Of a stretch of DNA of 51,620 nt, positions 32,664 to 40,747 are shown piece after piece. The DNA is from a bacterium. GTDB lineage: Bacteria; Chloroflexota; Dormibacteria; Aeolococcales; Bog-877. Both the position numbers and the translations under genes were made by a program. The stretch lies in the NCBI GenBank assembly GCA_021785655.1, contig JAJYET010000014.1, positions 1-51,620 on the forward strand. The letters are read 5' to 3'. Under the pieces are notes generated by a model. The model was given only the letters and a program-made list of their open reading frames with translations, did not search any database and was not told where the DNA came from. Every line of letters starts with the position of its first letter. Positions within the stretch are counted from its first letter, which is position 1.

Positions 32664-33467
32664 TCAGAACCCCTCTGGCACCCTTGGGAAGACCAGCGTG
32701 GTCATGTCCCCCGGCAGGTGGCTCTCGATCACCGCCACCACCTGCTCCTGCTCCCGCATCACCCGGTACAGCTGCAGCACCGGAACCCCGTCCGGCAGCG
32801 CCAGCAACTCTTTGAGGTTGGGGCTGGGCATGGACGCCTCCACCACGTCCTCCCCCTCCTCCGCTGGCAGCCCCCGCAGCTTGAGCAGGTCCGGCAGCCA
32901 CAGGCCGACCAGCTCCTCCTCCCGGACCTCGGCCCTCGCCTCCGCCTCCGGGTGCAGCCACACCCGCGCCAGGATGGGGGCGCCGGTGGCATCGATCCCG
33001 GTCCCCTCCTGGACCAGCACCACCGTGCCCGGGGCCACGTGGAGCAGCTCCGCCACCCAGGGGGTGGCCGGCATCCGCCGCGTCAGGGCGCCCAGGAGCC
33101 CCTGGATCTTGAAGGCCCGCTCCGGCGACGGCTCGGCCACCGGCTCGCCCGCCGGCTGCTCCGCTGGACCCCGCCGGGGCCGGGAGGATCCCACTGCCCT
33201 GGCGTCCACCCGCCGGCGCTCGGCCTTGGGGTCCCGGACGAAGCTGCCCGCCCCGTGCTCGGCCACCACCATCCCCTCCTGCCTCAGCACCGCGAGCGCG
33301 CTGCGCACGGTGGTCCGGGTGACCTGGTATCGGGCCATGAGCTTCCGCTCGGATGGAAAGGCCACCCCCGGGGGCAGCCGCCCCTCCTCGATCTCCCGCC
33401 GCAGCGCCGCCGCCAGCTGCTGGTACAGCGGGTCGGGGCCCTCGCGATCCAGGGAGTACTTGGCCAT
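32664..33467 (-). CDS. GntR-family repressor with UTRA domain (KorSA-like)
   Basis: 267-aa regulator. The N-terminal GntR winged helix has DPLYQQLAAALRREIEEGRL, FPSERKLMARYQVTRTTVRSAL and VVAEHGAGSFV; a basic linker of about 50 residues follows; the C-terminal UTRA ligand-binding domain (about 110-260) ends in LPGDMTTLVFPRV. The ATG at 33467 is 6 bp from a -10 box, so the mRNA is probably leaderless. In pSAM2-type elements a GntR protein (KorSA) holds the element silent. Its own promoter, the transfer-operon promoter and the integrase promoter all contain the same TGGTCCG-type site, which supports this role. Confidence 0.88.
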   Translation of the reverse strand: MAKYSLDREGPDPLYQQLAAALRREIEEGRLPPGVAFPSERKLMARYQVTRTTVRSALAVLRQEGMVVAEHGAGSFVRDPKAERRRVDARAVGSSRPRRGPAEQPAGEPVAEPSPERAFKIQGLLGALTRRMPATPWVAELLHVAPGTVVLVQEGTGIDATGAPILARVWLHPEAEARAEVREEELVGLWLPDLLKLRGLPAEEGEDVVEASMPSPNLKELLALPDGVPVLQLYRVMREQEQVVAVIESHLPGDMTTLVFPRVPEGF

Positions 33468-33473
33468 CGGTAC

Positions 33474-33502
33474 AGCTTATCTGGTCCGGACCAAAATGGC
33501 AA
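33474..33502 (-). promoter_or_regulatory. GntR gene promoter with perfect palindromic operator
   Basis: -35 TTGCCA (33497-33502) and -10 TAAGCT (33474-33479), 17 bp apart on the minus strand. The spacer holds TGGTCCGGACCA (33482-33493), a perfect 12-bp palindrome and the best copy of the proposed operator, which suggests autorepression. Confidence 0.72.
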
Positions 33503-33820
33503 CAGATCGGCCCAGGCACGGAGACTCTCCTCCCTTCCGGCCTGGTCGATGCCTCAAGTGGACAGCCGTGCTTGCGCCCCTCACCCTGGGGCGGCTCTCG
33601 GTCAGCAGCAGACGTGTACTGCCCGATCCCCGTCCGGTGGTCTCGGAGAACGCCGTCGCGCGGTATGCGGAGGCTTTGGGGTTCGAAGAGCAGTGACCCC
33701 CGGGCCGTCCCGGCGTTCCACTTCAGACTCGGTCGTGCCCTCCCTCCGCACGGCCCCGTCGACAGTGAGCGCGCACAACCTAGGGGCGGCGGTGCAACTC
33801 AAGGCCTGTCGTACACTGAG
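33503..33820. other. Intergenic stretch between the GntR gene and the TIGR04255 module
   Basis: About 318 bp. Open frames cross it but have no start signal or motif. A TACACT -10-like box at 33812-33817 lies just before the TIGR04255 gene and could give a leaderless transcript from the GTG at 33824. Confidence 0.4.
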
Positions 33821-34711
33821 GTGGTGATCCTGGGCAGCACGGGGAGCGGGCCCGATCTCCGAAGTGGTCCTTCCTTCGAGCGGCCGCCAGTCGCCGAGGT
33901 GGCGATGGCGGTGTACTTTTCGCCCAGGCTGGTCGTGCCCGCGGCGGAGCTGGCGGGTCTCTGGCAGAAGTGGAGGGACCGTTACCCGCTCGCCGAGGAC
34001 AAGCCTCCCCTCCCACCCCTCCCCCCCCCGGGGCTACAACCCTCAGGGGGCCAGTCCTGGGCGCTCCAGCTCGGGCCCGCGATCCCGAACTTGAGGATGT
34101 GGTTCCTGTCCCGAACTCGAGACCGGGTGATTCAGCTTCAGCCGGATCGACTCGTTCTCAACTGGAGGCGGACAGCCGCCGAGCAGTCGTATCCGCGGTA
34201 TACGGCCCTGGTTCCGGAGTTCCGCAGCCTGCTCGCCGACACCATCGAGTTGTGCCGGGCCCTCGAAAAGCCAGTTCCTCTATGTAGCCAGGTCGAACTG
34301 ACGTACATCAACCCAATCCCTCTCTCCTCGCTGCCGCCACCAGCCGGGCTCGAGCAGCTTCTCTCGCCATGGACGGGCGCAACCACTGACCGGTTCCTGC
34401 CGGCTCCGACATCCATTCAGCTCCAGGCACAGTACCCCATGGTTCCACCACTCAGCCACGAGCCGGTGGGGAGTCTTCACGTATTGGCGGCTCGCGGCGC
34501 CGTACAGCGAATCGCCGAATCTGCTCCGGAGGACGGCTACCTCCTGCAGCTGTTCGCTCGTGGCGCACCGTCGGATGTGAGCGCGGACGGGGCGCAGGCC
34601 CTTCTGGACTTGGCCCACTGGTTGATCGTGAACGGTTTCAGATCGATCACCACTCCACAGATGCATTCCCACTGGGGACTAAGAAGTGAAGAGGTAGCAC
34701 CCGATGAGTAG
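33821..34711 (+). CDS. TIGR04255 family protein
   Basis: About 296-aa protein with the marks of TIGR04255, a sporadically distributed family of unknown function: FERPPVAEVAMAVYFSP near the start, KWRDRYPLAEDKPPLPP, MWFLSRTRDRVIQLQPDRLVLNWRR, YPRY...LVPEF and QVELTYINPIPL. The start may be GTG at 33821 or 33824. It is the first gene of a three-gene unit; the next start lies 8 bp inside its end. Members are often found next to one or two small genes in mobile or variable regions. A defence or toxin-like role is possible but unproven. It is oriented opposite to the transfer operon and so is separate cargo. Confidence 0.78.
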   Translation: MVILGSTGSGPDLRSGPSFERPPVAEVAMAVYFSPRLVVPAAELAGLWQKWRDRYPLAEDKPPLPPLPPPGLQPSGGQSWALQLGPAIPNLRMWFLSRTRDRVIQLQPDRLVLNWRRTAAEQSYPRYTALVPEFRSLLADTIELCRALEKPVPLCSQVELTYINPIPLSSLPPPAGLEQLLSPWTGATTDRFLPAPTSIQLQAQYPMVPPLSHEPVGSLHVLAARGAVQRIAESAPEDGYLLQLFARGAPSDVSADGAQALLDLAHWLIVNGFRSITTPQMHSHWGLRSEEVAPDE

Positions 34712-35174
34712 TTACGCTGTCTCCGCCACGATGGGATGGTCGCCCAGCGCAACCACGAGTCCGACGCGGCCGGTCGGGTTGGATCGTCCTGGAACGGATG
34801 CAGACCCTGGAGCCTCGGCGTTGCCAACTCTTGCCGACACCTGGTTTCTAGCCGTAGAGTCGTTGCGGAAGCTCGGGCGCGGCTGGAACTCATACGACGC
34901 TCTGCCTGTCAGCGAGGTCTCGATACGCAGGGCCACAGACTTCGTCCTGGACTGGGGAGCGACCCTTCCGGCGCCCACGGTGGTGCCCACAGCACCGGGC
35001 GGTGTCGAGTTCGTTTGGGGTGGCGACCATGACCAGGTGGAGCTTGAGTTCCTCCCGGATGGCTCCGTCGGCCTCCTGATCGATGTGAACGGGGAGATTC
35101 GAGAGATGGATCTGCAGTCCCTCGACGATCCCAGAGTCGCTGAGCTTTGGCCGCTGGTGGCTAGCCTGGGTTGA
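34704..35174 (+). CDS. Hypothetical partner of TIGR04255 protein (gene 2)
   Basis: 156-aa protein. The first 45 residues are Pro/Thr/Ser-rich; the rest has LRKLGRGWNSYDALPVSEVSIRRATDF, then VVPTAPGGVEFVWGGDHDQVELEFLPDGSVGLLIDV, a helix followed by beta strands. I recall this pattern from conserved hypothetical proteins found beside TIGR04255 genes. Its ATG overlaps the end of the previous gene by 8 bp and it ends 3 bp before the third gene, so all three are probably translated together. Function is unknown. Confidence 0.7.
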   Translation: MSSYAVSATMGWSPSATTSPTRPVGLDRPGTDADPGASALPTLADTWFLAVESLRKLGRGWNSYDALPVSEVSIRRATDFVLDWGATLPAPTVVPTAPGGVEFVWGGDHDQVELEFLPDGSVGLLIDVNGEIREMDLQSLDDPRVAELWPLVASLG

Positions 35175-35177
35175 TCA

Positions 35178-35597
35178 GTGGGAGGCGGGAGTGCCGATCT
35201 GCCGCCCGACGAGCTGCCTCCAGACCAGGTTGTTTGGCGTCGCGTTGCGCCGCGGCACTTCCCCAGGTCCCTTGCCGAGACCAGGCCGCAAAGCGCCGCC
35301 TTCCAGGACAGCAGTGTTGACGGATCTATGTCCGTCGTCTTGGCCCGATCGGGTCGCGACCCGACTGAGGTGCTCCTGGGCTATGACGGGTATGGCCTGG
35401 TCGCACTGGCCATCTCAGAGTTGTCGGAACTCAAACAGCAAGTCATTTGTGATCCCGTCCCCGAGGAGCCCGATCACGCACTTGTGGTCGGCAAGAAGAC
35501 GAAAGGTACCCGACGCCAGATGTCTACGCTGTGTCGCTGGGTGATCCGACCGCCCGGCGTTATCGGGGGAGAGCCGCCCGGCCCGGTGGCTCCGTGA
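35178..35597 (+). CDS. Hypothetical partner of TIGR04255 protein (gene 3)
   Basis: 139-aa protein with LPPDELPPDQVVWRRV at the start, MSVVLARSGRDPTEVLLGY, GLVALAISELSELKQQVICD and DHALVVGKKTK. The layout (a short hydrophobic core with a conserved HALVVG-like strand) is that of small conserved proteins found with TIGR04255, as far as I recall. It starts with GTG three bases after the stop of gene 2. No membrane helix, signal peptide or catalytic motif is obvious. Confidence 0.65.
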   Translation: MGGGSADLPPDELPPDQVVWRRVAPRHFPRSLAETRPQSAAFQDSSVDGSMSVVLARSGRDPTEVLLGYDGYGLVALAISELSELKQQVICDPVPEEPDHALVVGKKTKGTRRQMSTLCRWVIRPPGVIGGEPPGPVAP

Positions 35598-35864
35598 TGG
35601 CGCCTGCGCTCCTGACACTCCATATGCGCCCTGGTCACGCTCCCGGTTGATCACTGGCGCGATTCCCTCCGGTCAAGTTGCTGCCCTGAGGTCCCGGTGG
35701 GAGCCTCCGATCAAGATCGCGACTCTGGATGGCCGCCGTCGGCGCGACGCCATCCGCGATGGGCACACCGACTCGGATCCGTTCGGGCCAGTCCTCCGAC
35801 AGCACAATGCGCTGCTGTTGCCGTCTCCAGCCGCTGTCAACTGCGCTTCGGGGGCTTCTGCTGC

Positions 35865-36830
35865 CTACCGAGACCCGAGGAGAGCTCTAGCCACGGCTTC
35901 GTAGGCGTCGTCCTGGCTGAGGTGAGCGTAGTGCTCGGCAATCACCTTCTCGGAGGCCCCAGCGATCGCTGCCAGCTGGATGGGATTCATCCCCTTCCGC
36001 AGCATCTCCGTCATCCAGGAGTGCCTCAGCAGGTGTGGATGGACCGCCTTGCCCAGCTGCGCCTCGCGAGCCACGGCGCTGACCATCTGGGCGACCCCCG
36101 ACTCGGTCAGGGGTTCGTGCTCCCCGCCAGACCCCCGCCGGCTCGACGTGAACAGACGGTCGCCTGCCCGATCCCCACCTTGAGCCCGGCCGAGGCGGTC
36201 CAGCCTACGAGCCAGGTCCGGGAGCACCGGAACCAGTCGCTCTCGGTCCCCCTTGCCGTGGACCCTCAGGTAGCTGCGGTTGGCCGTCCTCCGGATGTCC
36301 CCGGCGCTGATTCCGGTGAGCTCCGAGAGCCGAAGGCCACAGTCGGCGAAGAGGCGGATGATCACCTTGTCGCGCTCAGTCCGGGCCGCGTCCTCGAGCC
36401 GATCGATCTCATGTCGGCTGAGGACCTCCTTCTCCCGGCGGGGCTGTTTGGGAAGCTGGGGCCGTCCGGTCACGGGCTCGCCGATACCCTCCGCCCAGTG
36501 AAGCATCTGCCGCACCGGACGCACGTAGGTGTGGACGCTGGCCTTCGAGAGGGGGCGGCCCCGCTCGCTCTGGCGCGACAGTAGGTCGGTCGTGAACCGG
36601 TCCAGCACCAGCTGGCTCAGCTCGGTGGTGGTGCGTATCCCCTCCCGTCGGCACCACGGAAGAAACACTCGCTCCAGTGCGAACCCGTAGGCGTTGTCCA
36701 GGGTCCTGACCGATAGCCCGCGAGCACGGCAGGACGTGAGGTAGTCGGACACCAGAGAGTCGACGGGGGCCGGTTCCCCTGTCGCCGCCGTCTTGGGCCG
36801 GCCGCCCGCTGCTCGCGCCATCGAAGCCAT
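35865..36830 (-). CDS. Tyrosine recombinase/integrase of the element
   Basis: 321-aa phage-type integrase. The N-terminal SAM-like core-binding domain covers about residues 20-115; the catalytic domain has Arg167 (CGLRLSE), Lys193 (HGKGDRERL), His266 and Arg269 (HPHLLRH) and the nucleophile Tyr301 (EHYAHL). The His/Trp normally nine residues before the Tyr is Ala292 here. The gene sits 110 bp from the right repeat, next to the intact tRNA gene, and would catalyse insertion into and excision from the tRNA-Gly 3' end. The ATG at 36830 is 7 bp from an extended -10 box (TGCTATTGT on the minus strand). A partial GntR operator covers the promoter, so integrase is probably repressed with the transfer genes. 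Confidence 0.92.
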   Translation of the reverse strand: MASMARAAGGRPKTAATGEPAPVDSLVSDYLTSCRARGLSVRTLDNAYGFALERVFLPWCRREGIRTTTELSQLVLDRFTTDLLSRQSERGRPLSKASVHTYVRPVRQMLHWAEGIGEPVTGRPQLPKQPRREKEVLSRHEIDRLEDAARTERDKVIIRLFADCGLRLSELTGISAGDIRRTANRSYLRVHGKGDRERLVPVLPDLARRLDRLGRAQGGDRAGDRLFTSSRRGSGGEHEPLTESGVAQMVSAVAREAQLGKAVHPHLLRHSWMTEMLRKGMNPIQLAAIAGASEKVIAEHYAHLSQDDAYEAVARALLGSR

Positions 36831-36846
36831 GTGGATGACAATAGCA

Positions 36847-36858
36847 GATTACGGACCA
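36847..36858 (-). promoter_or_regulatory. Partial GntR-type operator in the integrase promoter
   Basis: On the minus strand TGGTCCGTAATC matches the first nine bases of the operator TGGTCCGTACCA at 32535. It lies in the spacer ahead of the extended -10 box of the integrase gene. Confidence 0.5.
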
Positions 36859-36892
36859 AAACCGCTGTTGATCAGCGTTTGCGCGGGTTAGA

Positions 36893-36914
36893 TTTTGGGT
36901 CTGTTTTGGGTCTG
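36893..36914 (+). repeat. Tandem 11-bp repeat near attR
   Basis: TTTTGGGTCTG occurs twice head to tail (36893-36903, 36904-36914) with a partial third (TTTCGG). The place, between integrase and the right repeat, is where arm-type integrase or excisionase sites are expected; that is inference. Confidence 0.55.
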
Positions 36915-36939
36915 TTTCGGCTTGCTCAAATGGCCCAGC

Positions 36940-37031
36940 AGACGCTCTTGCTGATCTCGAACAGCTTGATTGGAGCGGGAGACGGGTCTCGAACCCGCGA
37001 CCTTCTGCTTGGGAAGCAGACGCTCTACCAA
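36940..37031. repeat. Right direct repeat (attR) overlapping the intact tRNA-Gly gene
   Basis: 92-bp copy of 24890-24981 with one mismatch. It ends inside the D-arm of the tRNA gene, so only the first 15 nt of the tRNA come from outside the repeat; the element supplies the 3' part and keeps the tRNA gene whole. The first 31 bp (36940-36970) lie beyond the CCA end. Confidence 0.9.
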
Positions 37032-37046
37032 CTGAGCTACTCCCGC
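36971..37046 (-). tRNA. tRNA-Gly (anticodon CCC), CCA encoded
   Basis: Read on the minus strand, a 76-nt cloverleaf: acceptor GCGGGAG/CTCCCGC, D-arm GCTC...GAGC with AGTTGGTA loop, anticodon stem TCTGC/GCAGA with loop TTCCCAA (anticodon CCC, reading GGG), T-arm with TTCGAGA, discriminator T and encoded CCA. A -10 box TATACT on the minus strand (37057-37062) lies 10 nt upstream. It is the attachment site of the element. Confidence 0.95.
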
Positions 37047-37113
37047 CCGGCCAGCGAGTATACCGTGGCGGTGTGGTAGCTTCAGGACTGCCCACCACCC
37101 GGAGAGAGCATCC

Positions 37114-37392
37114 ATGATCACCGCCTTCCTCCTCATCAACGCCGAGCGCGAGCACCTCGGGTCCCTCGGCCCGAGGCTGGCCGCCTGCCCGGGGGTGGTG
37201 GAGGTGTACACCACCACCGGCGAGGTCGACTTCATAGCCAAGCTGGCGGTGGCAGACCTGGAGGAGCTCGCCGCCCTGGTCCATGACCGGCTGGCCGACA
37301 TGGACGGAATCGCCGCCACCAGCACCCACCTGGCCATGCGGCGGTACCGGCCGGAGGAGATCAGCGCCGCGTACGACCTCGGGGTCGACTGA
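37114..37392 (+). CDS. Lrp/AsnC ligand-binding (RAM) domain protein
   Basis: 92-aa protein consisting only of the RAM domain of the Lrp/AsnC family: MITAFLLINAE, CPGVVEVYTTTGEVDFIAKLAV and LADMDGIAATSTHLAMRRYR. The DNA-binding part is absent, so it would act as an amino-acid-binding regulator subunit or partner of a full Lrp. ATG at 37114 with GGAGAGAG upstream. It is divergent from the tRNA-Gly gene and convergent with the VIT gene, 4 bp away. Stand-alone RAM proteins are common in high-GC bacteria. Confidence 0.86.
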   Translation: MITAFLLINAEREHLGSLGPRLAACPGVVEVYTTTGEVDFIAKLAVADLEELAALVHDRLADMDGIAATSTHLAMRRYRPEEISAAYDLGVD

Positions 37393-37396
37393 GCTC

Positions 37397-38104
37397 TCAG
37401 AGCCCGGCCGCCCCCACCAGGTGGCCGATGCCCGCCGTCACCGCCATGGCTAGCGACCCGCCCGCGAGCACCCGGATGGCGCCCCGCCTCCAGCCGGCGC
37501 CTCCCGCGATCGCGCCCAGGGCCCCCAGCACCCCGAGGGCCACCAACGCCACTCCAGCCAGCACGACCGCGCGTAGGGAAACGGGCGTGAGGAGGGCGGC
37601 TAGGACCGGAAGGAGCGCCCCCCCAGCGAAGGCCGCGGCCGAGGAGGTGGCCGCCTGGACTGGTCGGGCCCGCCCCTGCTCCGTGATCCCGAGCTCGTCA
37701 CGGGCGTGGGCCGCCAGGGCATCGTGGCTCATCAGCTGCCTTGCCACCTCGGTGGCAAGCTCCGGCGTCACCCCGCGCTGGACGTAGATGGCCGCCAGCT
37801 CCGCCAGCTCCCCCACTGGGTCGGTGCGGAGCTCGAGGCGCTCGCGCCCCAGATCCGCGTGCTCGGCGTCGCGCTGCGTGGAGACCGACACGTACTCCCC
37901 CGCGGCCATGGACATGGCGCCCGCCACCAGGCCCGCGATCCCGGCCGCGAGCACCTGCCCGGACCCGGCGCTGGCGGTGGCGACCCCCAACATCAGGCTG
38001 GCGGTGGAGACGATGCCGTCGTCGGCGCCCAGCACCGCAGCCCGCAGCCACCCGGTCCCCCCGCTGCGGTGGGACTCCAGTCGCTCCGCTGGGTCGGCGG
38101 CCAT
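37397..38104 (-). CDS. VIT family (CCC1-like) iron/manganese transporter
   Basis: 235-aa membrane protein of the VIT1/CCC1 family, which moves Fe2+ or Mn2+ across membranes. Typical features: WLRAAVLGADDGIVSTASLMLGVA in the first helix, AGAMSMAAGEYVSVSTQRDAE, a cytoplasmic helical part with E-rich and H-containing segments (about residues 85-145), and three C-terminal helices. ATG at 38104. It stands alone between the RAM gene and the nucleotidyltransferase fusion. The metal direction, export or storage-like, cannot be read. Confidence 0.88.
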   Translation of the reverse strand: MAADPAERLESHRSGGTGWLRAAVLGADDGIVSTASLMLGVATASAGSGQVLAAGIAGLVAGAMSMAAGEYVSVSTQRDAEHADLGRERLELRTDPVGELAELAAIYVQRGVTPELATEVARQLMSHDALAAHARDELGITEQGRARPVQAATSSAAAFAGGALLPVLAALLTPVSLRAVVLAGVALVALGVLGALGAIAGGAGWRRGAIRVLAGGSLAMAVTAGIGHLVGAAGL

Positions 38105-38181
38105 GGGCGCCCGATGAGCTATTGCCGCTCCCCCCAGGGTGCGACCATGATGTGCGCCGCGCCGGGCTGGGACGCCACCAG

Positions 38182-40698
38182 CTACCCCACCTCCCCCAGC
38201 GCCTGTGCCACGAGCGCCTGCACCTCGCCACTTGAACTGCCGAGGGCGTCCCGGCAGGCGTCTCGCGAGCGCCCCGAGGCCAGGACGCGGTAGCGGGGGG
38301 CGTCGGGATCCGGCAGAACCAGCACCCAGCCTCCGTCGACCGCAACCTTTATGCCGTCGGTGAGGTCGACCGGCCGGCCGCGGTGCGCCTCCACCAGCAG
38401 CCGCATCACCTCTCCCTTCACCTCCCAGGGGCAGAAGACCTCGTCCTCCAGATGGGCGCCAGCCGGCAGCCGGCGGCGGAGCTGGGCCACGTTGGAGCCG
38501 TCCTCCACCACCAGCCGCAGGGTGTTCATCACTGTGTAGAGCGCGTCGTAGGCGGCCAGGTGGGCGGGCCAGACGAAGCCTCCCAACCCATCCACCCCCA
38601 GCACCGCACCCTGCCGCTCCGCTGCGCGCACGACCGCACCGACGTCGGCGCGCGTGCGGTTAAGGCGTCCCCCCTGGCCCTCCACCACCTGCTGGAGCCG
38701 CCAGCTGGCCGAGACCGGGGCCACCACCACCCCCCCGGGCTCGGCCCGGAGGGCCAGCAGCGCCAGCATGCAGGCGGCCTCATCGTGGTCCAGCGCCTGT
38801 CCCTCGTCGTCCACCAAGGAGAGCCGCTGTCCCGGGGGGTCGATTCGGACTCCGAGGGCGGCGGTCACCGTGCGGGTGATGCTCGCCGCCTGGCGCAACT
38901 CCTCCTCTTGGTCCCGGGGTACCGGCGAGGAGTTGGCCTCCTCGTCGAAGCCGGACCGCAGGGAGACGGTCTGCACACCAGCCTGGTGCAGCAGTCGCGG
39001 CAAGACCAGGGAGGCGGAGCCGAAGGCGAAGTCGACCAGCACCCGGGGGTGCGCGGACCGAACGCGCTCCAGGTCCAGGGCGGCGAGGATGTGGCGCTCA
39101 TAGGCGGCCTGCACCCCCTCTGGATAGGAGATCTCCACGATCTCCCGGGGCACCACCCGGCGGAAGTCCTCTCGGAAGAAGGTGTTCTCCAGTCGGCGCT
39201 CCTGGCGACGGTCCAGAGTCACCCCCTTTTCGTCCATGACCTCGATGTCTGCGGACCGGCTGTCGAGCGGAGAGGCCATGATGTGGACCGCGCCCGCGGC
39301 GGCCGAAAACCTGGTGAAGTGGGCCGTTATCGGCACCGGGAGCTCACTGAGGTCGACCACCATCGCGCCGGCCGAGAGCATCCCCGAGATCATGGCCCGC
39401 TTGATCATCCTGGAGCCGGGGCTTCGGTCCCGGCAGATCGCCAGCTCGGCGCCCCGGGGTTGGGTGGCGGCCCAGGCCGCTCCCAGGCGGGCGCACCACT
39501 CCGGGGTCAGCTGGACGTTGATCAACCCGGTGATTCCCGCCGAGCTGAAGAGGGCCGAACGCCAGGCGCCGGCCCAGATCACCGACTCGTGGACCACCGA
39601 CCCCGGTTCGATCTCCTTCCCCGGCCAGATCCGGACCCCCTGCTCCACGACCGAGCGAGCGCCGATGGTGCACTCGTCCCCGACCACGCTGCCGTCGTCG
39701 AGGAGGACTTCGGGCTTGATCGTCGCCCCGCTGCACACCACCGCCTGGCGGAGGCGGGAGCGCTCCCCCAGGTAGACCTGGGGCCAGATGACGCTGTTGC
39801 TGACCTTGGCGCCCCCGTCCACCACCGAGAAGCGGTCGAGCACCACCGGGCCGTTCAGAAAGGCGCCCTCTCCCACCACCGCATCACGGCCGATGAAGGC
39901 CGGCCCCTCGATCTGGGCGGAGGCGGCCAGCTCGGCCCCCTCGCTGATCCACTGGGACTCCCCCACCTGGCGGCCGGCGATCTCGCACTCCACCCGCCCC
40001 TCCAGAGCGTCCCAGTTGGCCTGCAGATAGCTCTGGACGCTGCCGATGTCGCACCAGTAACCGCGCCCCACCATGGCCCACAGGGAGTCGCCCTGCCGGA
40101 GCATCTCGGGGAAGACGTCCTGGGACCAGTCGCAAGGACGGTCGGCCGGGATGTAGTCCAGGACCTCGGGTTCGATCACGTAGATGCCTGTGTTCACCTG
40201 GTCGCTGAACACCTCGCCCCAGGAGGGCTTCTCCAGGAAGCGCTCGATCCGACCGTCCGCGGAAGTGACCACCACCCCGTACTCCAGGGGGTTGGCGACC
40301 TTGGCCAGGACCAGAGTGGCGTGGGAACCCCGCTCCGCATGGAAGGCCAGCGCCTGGGTCAGGTCGATGTCCGTCAGGGCGTCACCGCTGATAACCAGGA
40401 AGGTGTCGTCGAGGAGGCTGGAGGCGTTCTTCACGCTCCCGGCCGTGCCCAGGGGCCTGTCCTCCACCGCGTACTCGAGGCGCATGCCCAGTTCGGCCCC
40501 GTCCCCGAAGTAGTCGCGGATGCTGGCGCCGAGGTATTGCAGGGTGATGACCACCTCGGAGACCCCGTGCCGCCGGAGCAGGCGGAGAACATGCTCCAGA
40601 CATGGGCGGCCGACCACGGGGACCAGCGGCTTGGGGCGGCGGCTGGTGAGTGGGCGCAGGCGGCTCCCTTCACCGCCGGCCATGACCACCGCCTTCAA
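38182..40698 (-). CDS. Nucleotidyltransferase/phosphomannomutase-like fusion (mannose-1-phosphate guanylyltransferase type)
   Basis: 838 aa. Residues about 1-235 are a sugar-nucleotide pyrophosphorylase domain ([47 protein letters not shown]); 250-370 are left-handed beta-helix repeats; the rest is a phosphohexomutase-like domain. In that last part the catalytic motif reads [11 protein letters not shown] instead of TASHNP, and the metal loop DGDGDR is replaced by IDPPGQR, so mutase activity is doubtful; such altered domains are common in these fusions. It starts with TTG at 40698 behind GGGAGG. Likely function: GDP- or other NDP-sugar supply for cell-surface polysaccharide. Confidence 0.85.
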   Translation of the reverse strand: MKAVVMAGGEGSRLRPLTSRRPKPLVPVVGRPCLEHVLRLLRRHGVSEVVITLQYLGASIRDYFGDGAELGMRLEYAVEDRPLGTAGSVKNASSLLDDTFLVISGDALTDIDLTQALAFHAERGSHATLVLAKVANPLEYGVVVTSADGRIERFLEKPSWGEVFSDQVNTGIYVIEPEVLDYIPADRPCDWSQDVFPEMLRQGDSLWAMVGRGYWCDIGSVQSYLQANWDALEGRVECEIAGRQVGESQWISEGAELAASAQIEGPAFIGRDAVVGEGAFLNGPVVLDRFSVVDGGAKVSNSVIWPQVYLGERSRLRQAVVCSGATIKPEVLLDDGSVVGDECTIGARSVVEQGVRIWPGKEIEPGSVVHESVIWAGAWRSALFSSAGITGLINVQLTPEWCARLGAAWAATQPRGAELAICRDRSPGSRMIKRAMISGMLSAGAMVVDLSELPVPITAHFTRFSAAAGAVHIMASPLDSRSADIEVMDEKGVTLDRRQERRLENTFFREDFRRVVPREIVEISYPEGVQAAYERHILAALDLERVRSAHPRVLVDFAFGSASLVLPRLLHQAGVQTVSLRSGFDEEANSSPVPRDQEEELRQAASITRTVTAALGVRIDPPGQRLSLVDDEGQALDHDEAACMLALLALRAEPGGVVVAPVSASWRLQQVVEGQGGRLNRTRADVGAVVRAAERQGAVLGVDGLGGFVWPAHLAAYDALYTVMNTLRLVVEDGSNVAQLRRRLPAGAHLEDEVFCPWEVKGEVMRLLVEAHRGRPVDLTDGIKVAVDGGWVLVLPDPDAPRYRVLASGRSRDACRDALGSSSGEVQALVAQALGEVG

Positions 40699-40747
40699 GG
40701 AAGTCCTCCCTCGACCGACCGGGCCGGGGCTTCTCCAGCCGTGGTGA

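Larger units (their letters stand above)
24909..36958. mobile_element. Integrated AICE-like element of about 12.05 kb at tRNA-Gly(CCC)
   Basis: The element is defined by the terminal repeats and by its gene set. A tyrosine integrase is next to the intact tRNA gene. A GntR/UTRA repressor, SSB, FtsK/TraSA-like translocase and Rep_trans-like initiator form the replication and transfer core. No relaxase and no type IV secretion genes are present. This is the layout of actinomycete integrative and conjugative elements (pSAM2 type), which transfer double-stranded DNA with a single FtsK-like protein. Cargo includes toxin-antitoxin loci, a sigma factor pair and a TIGR04255 module. Mobility is inferred; all core genes except the start of the translocase look intact. 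Confidence 0.86.

Noticed and set aside
32272-33827. Long plus-strand frames across the GntR gene
   Set aside because: They are antisense to a protein with clear GntR and UTRA motifs and have no motifs of their own.
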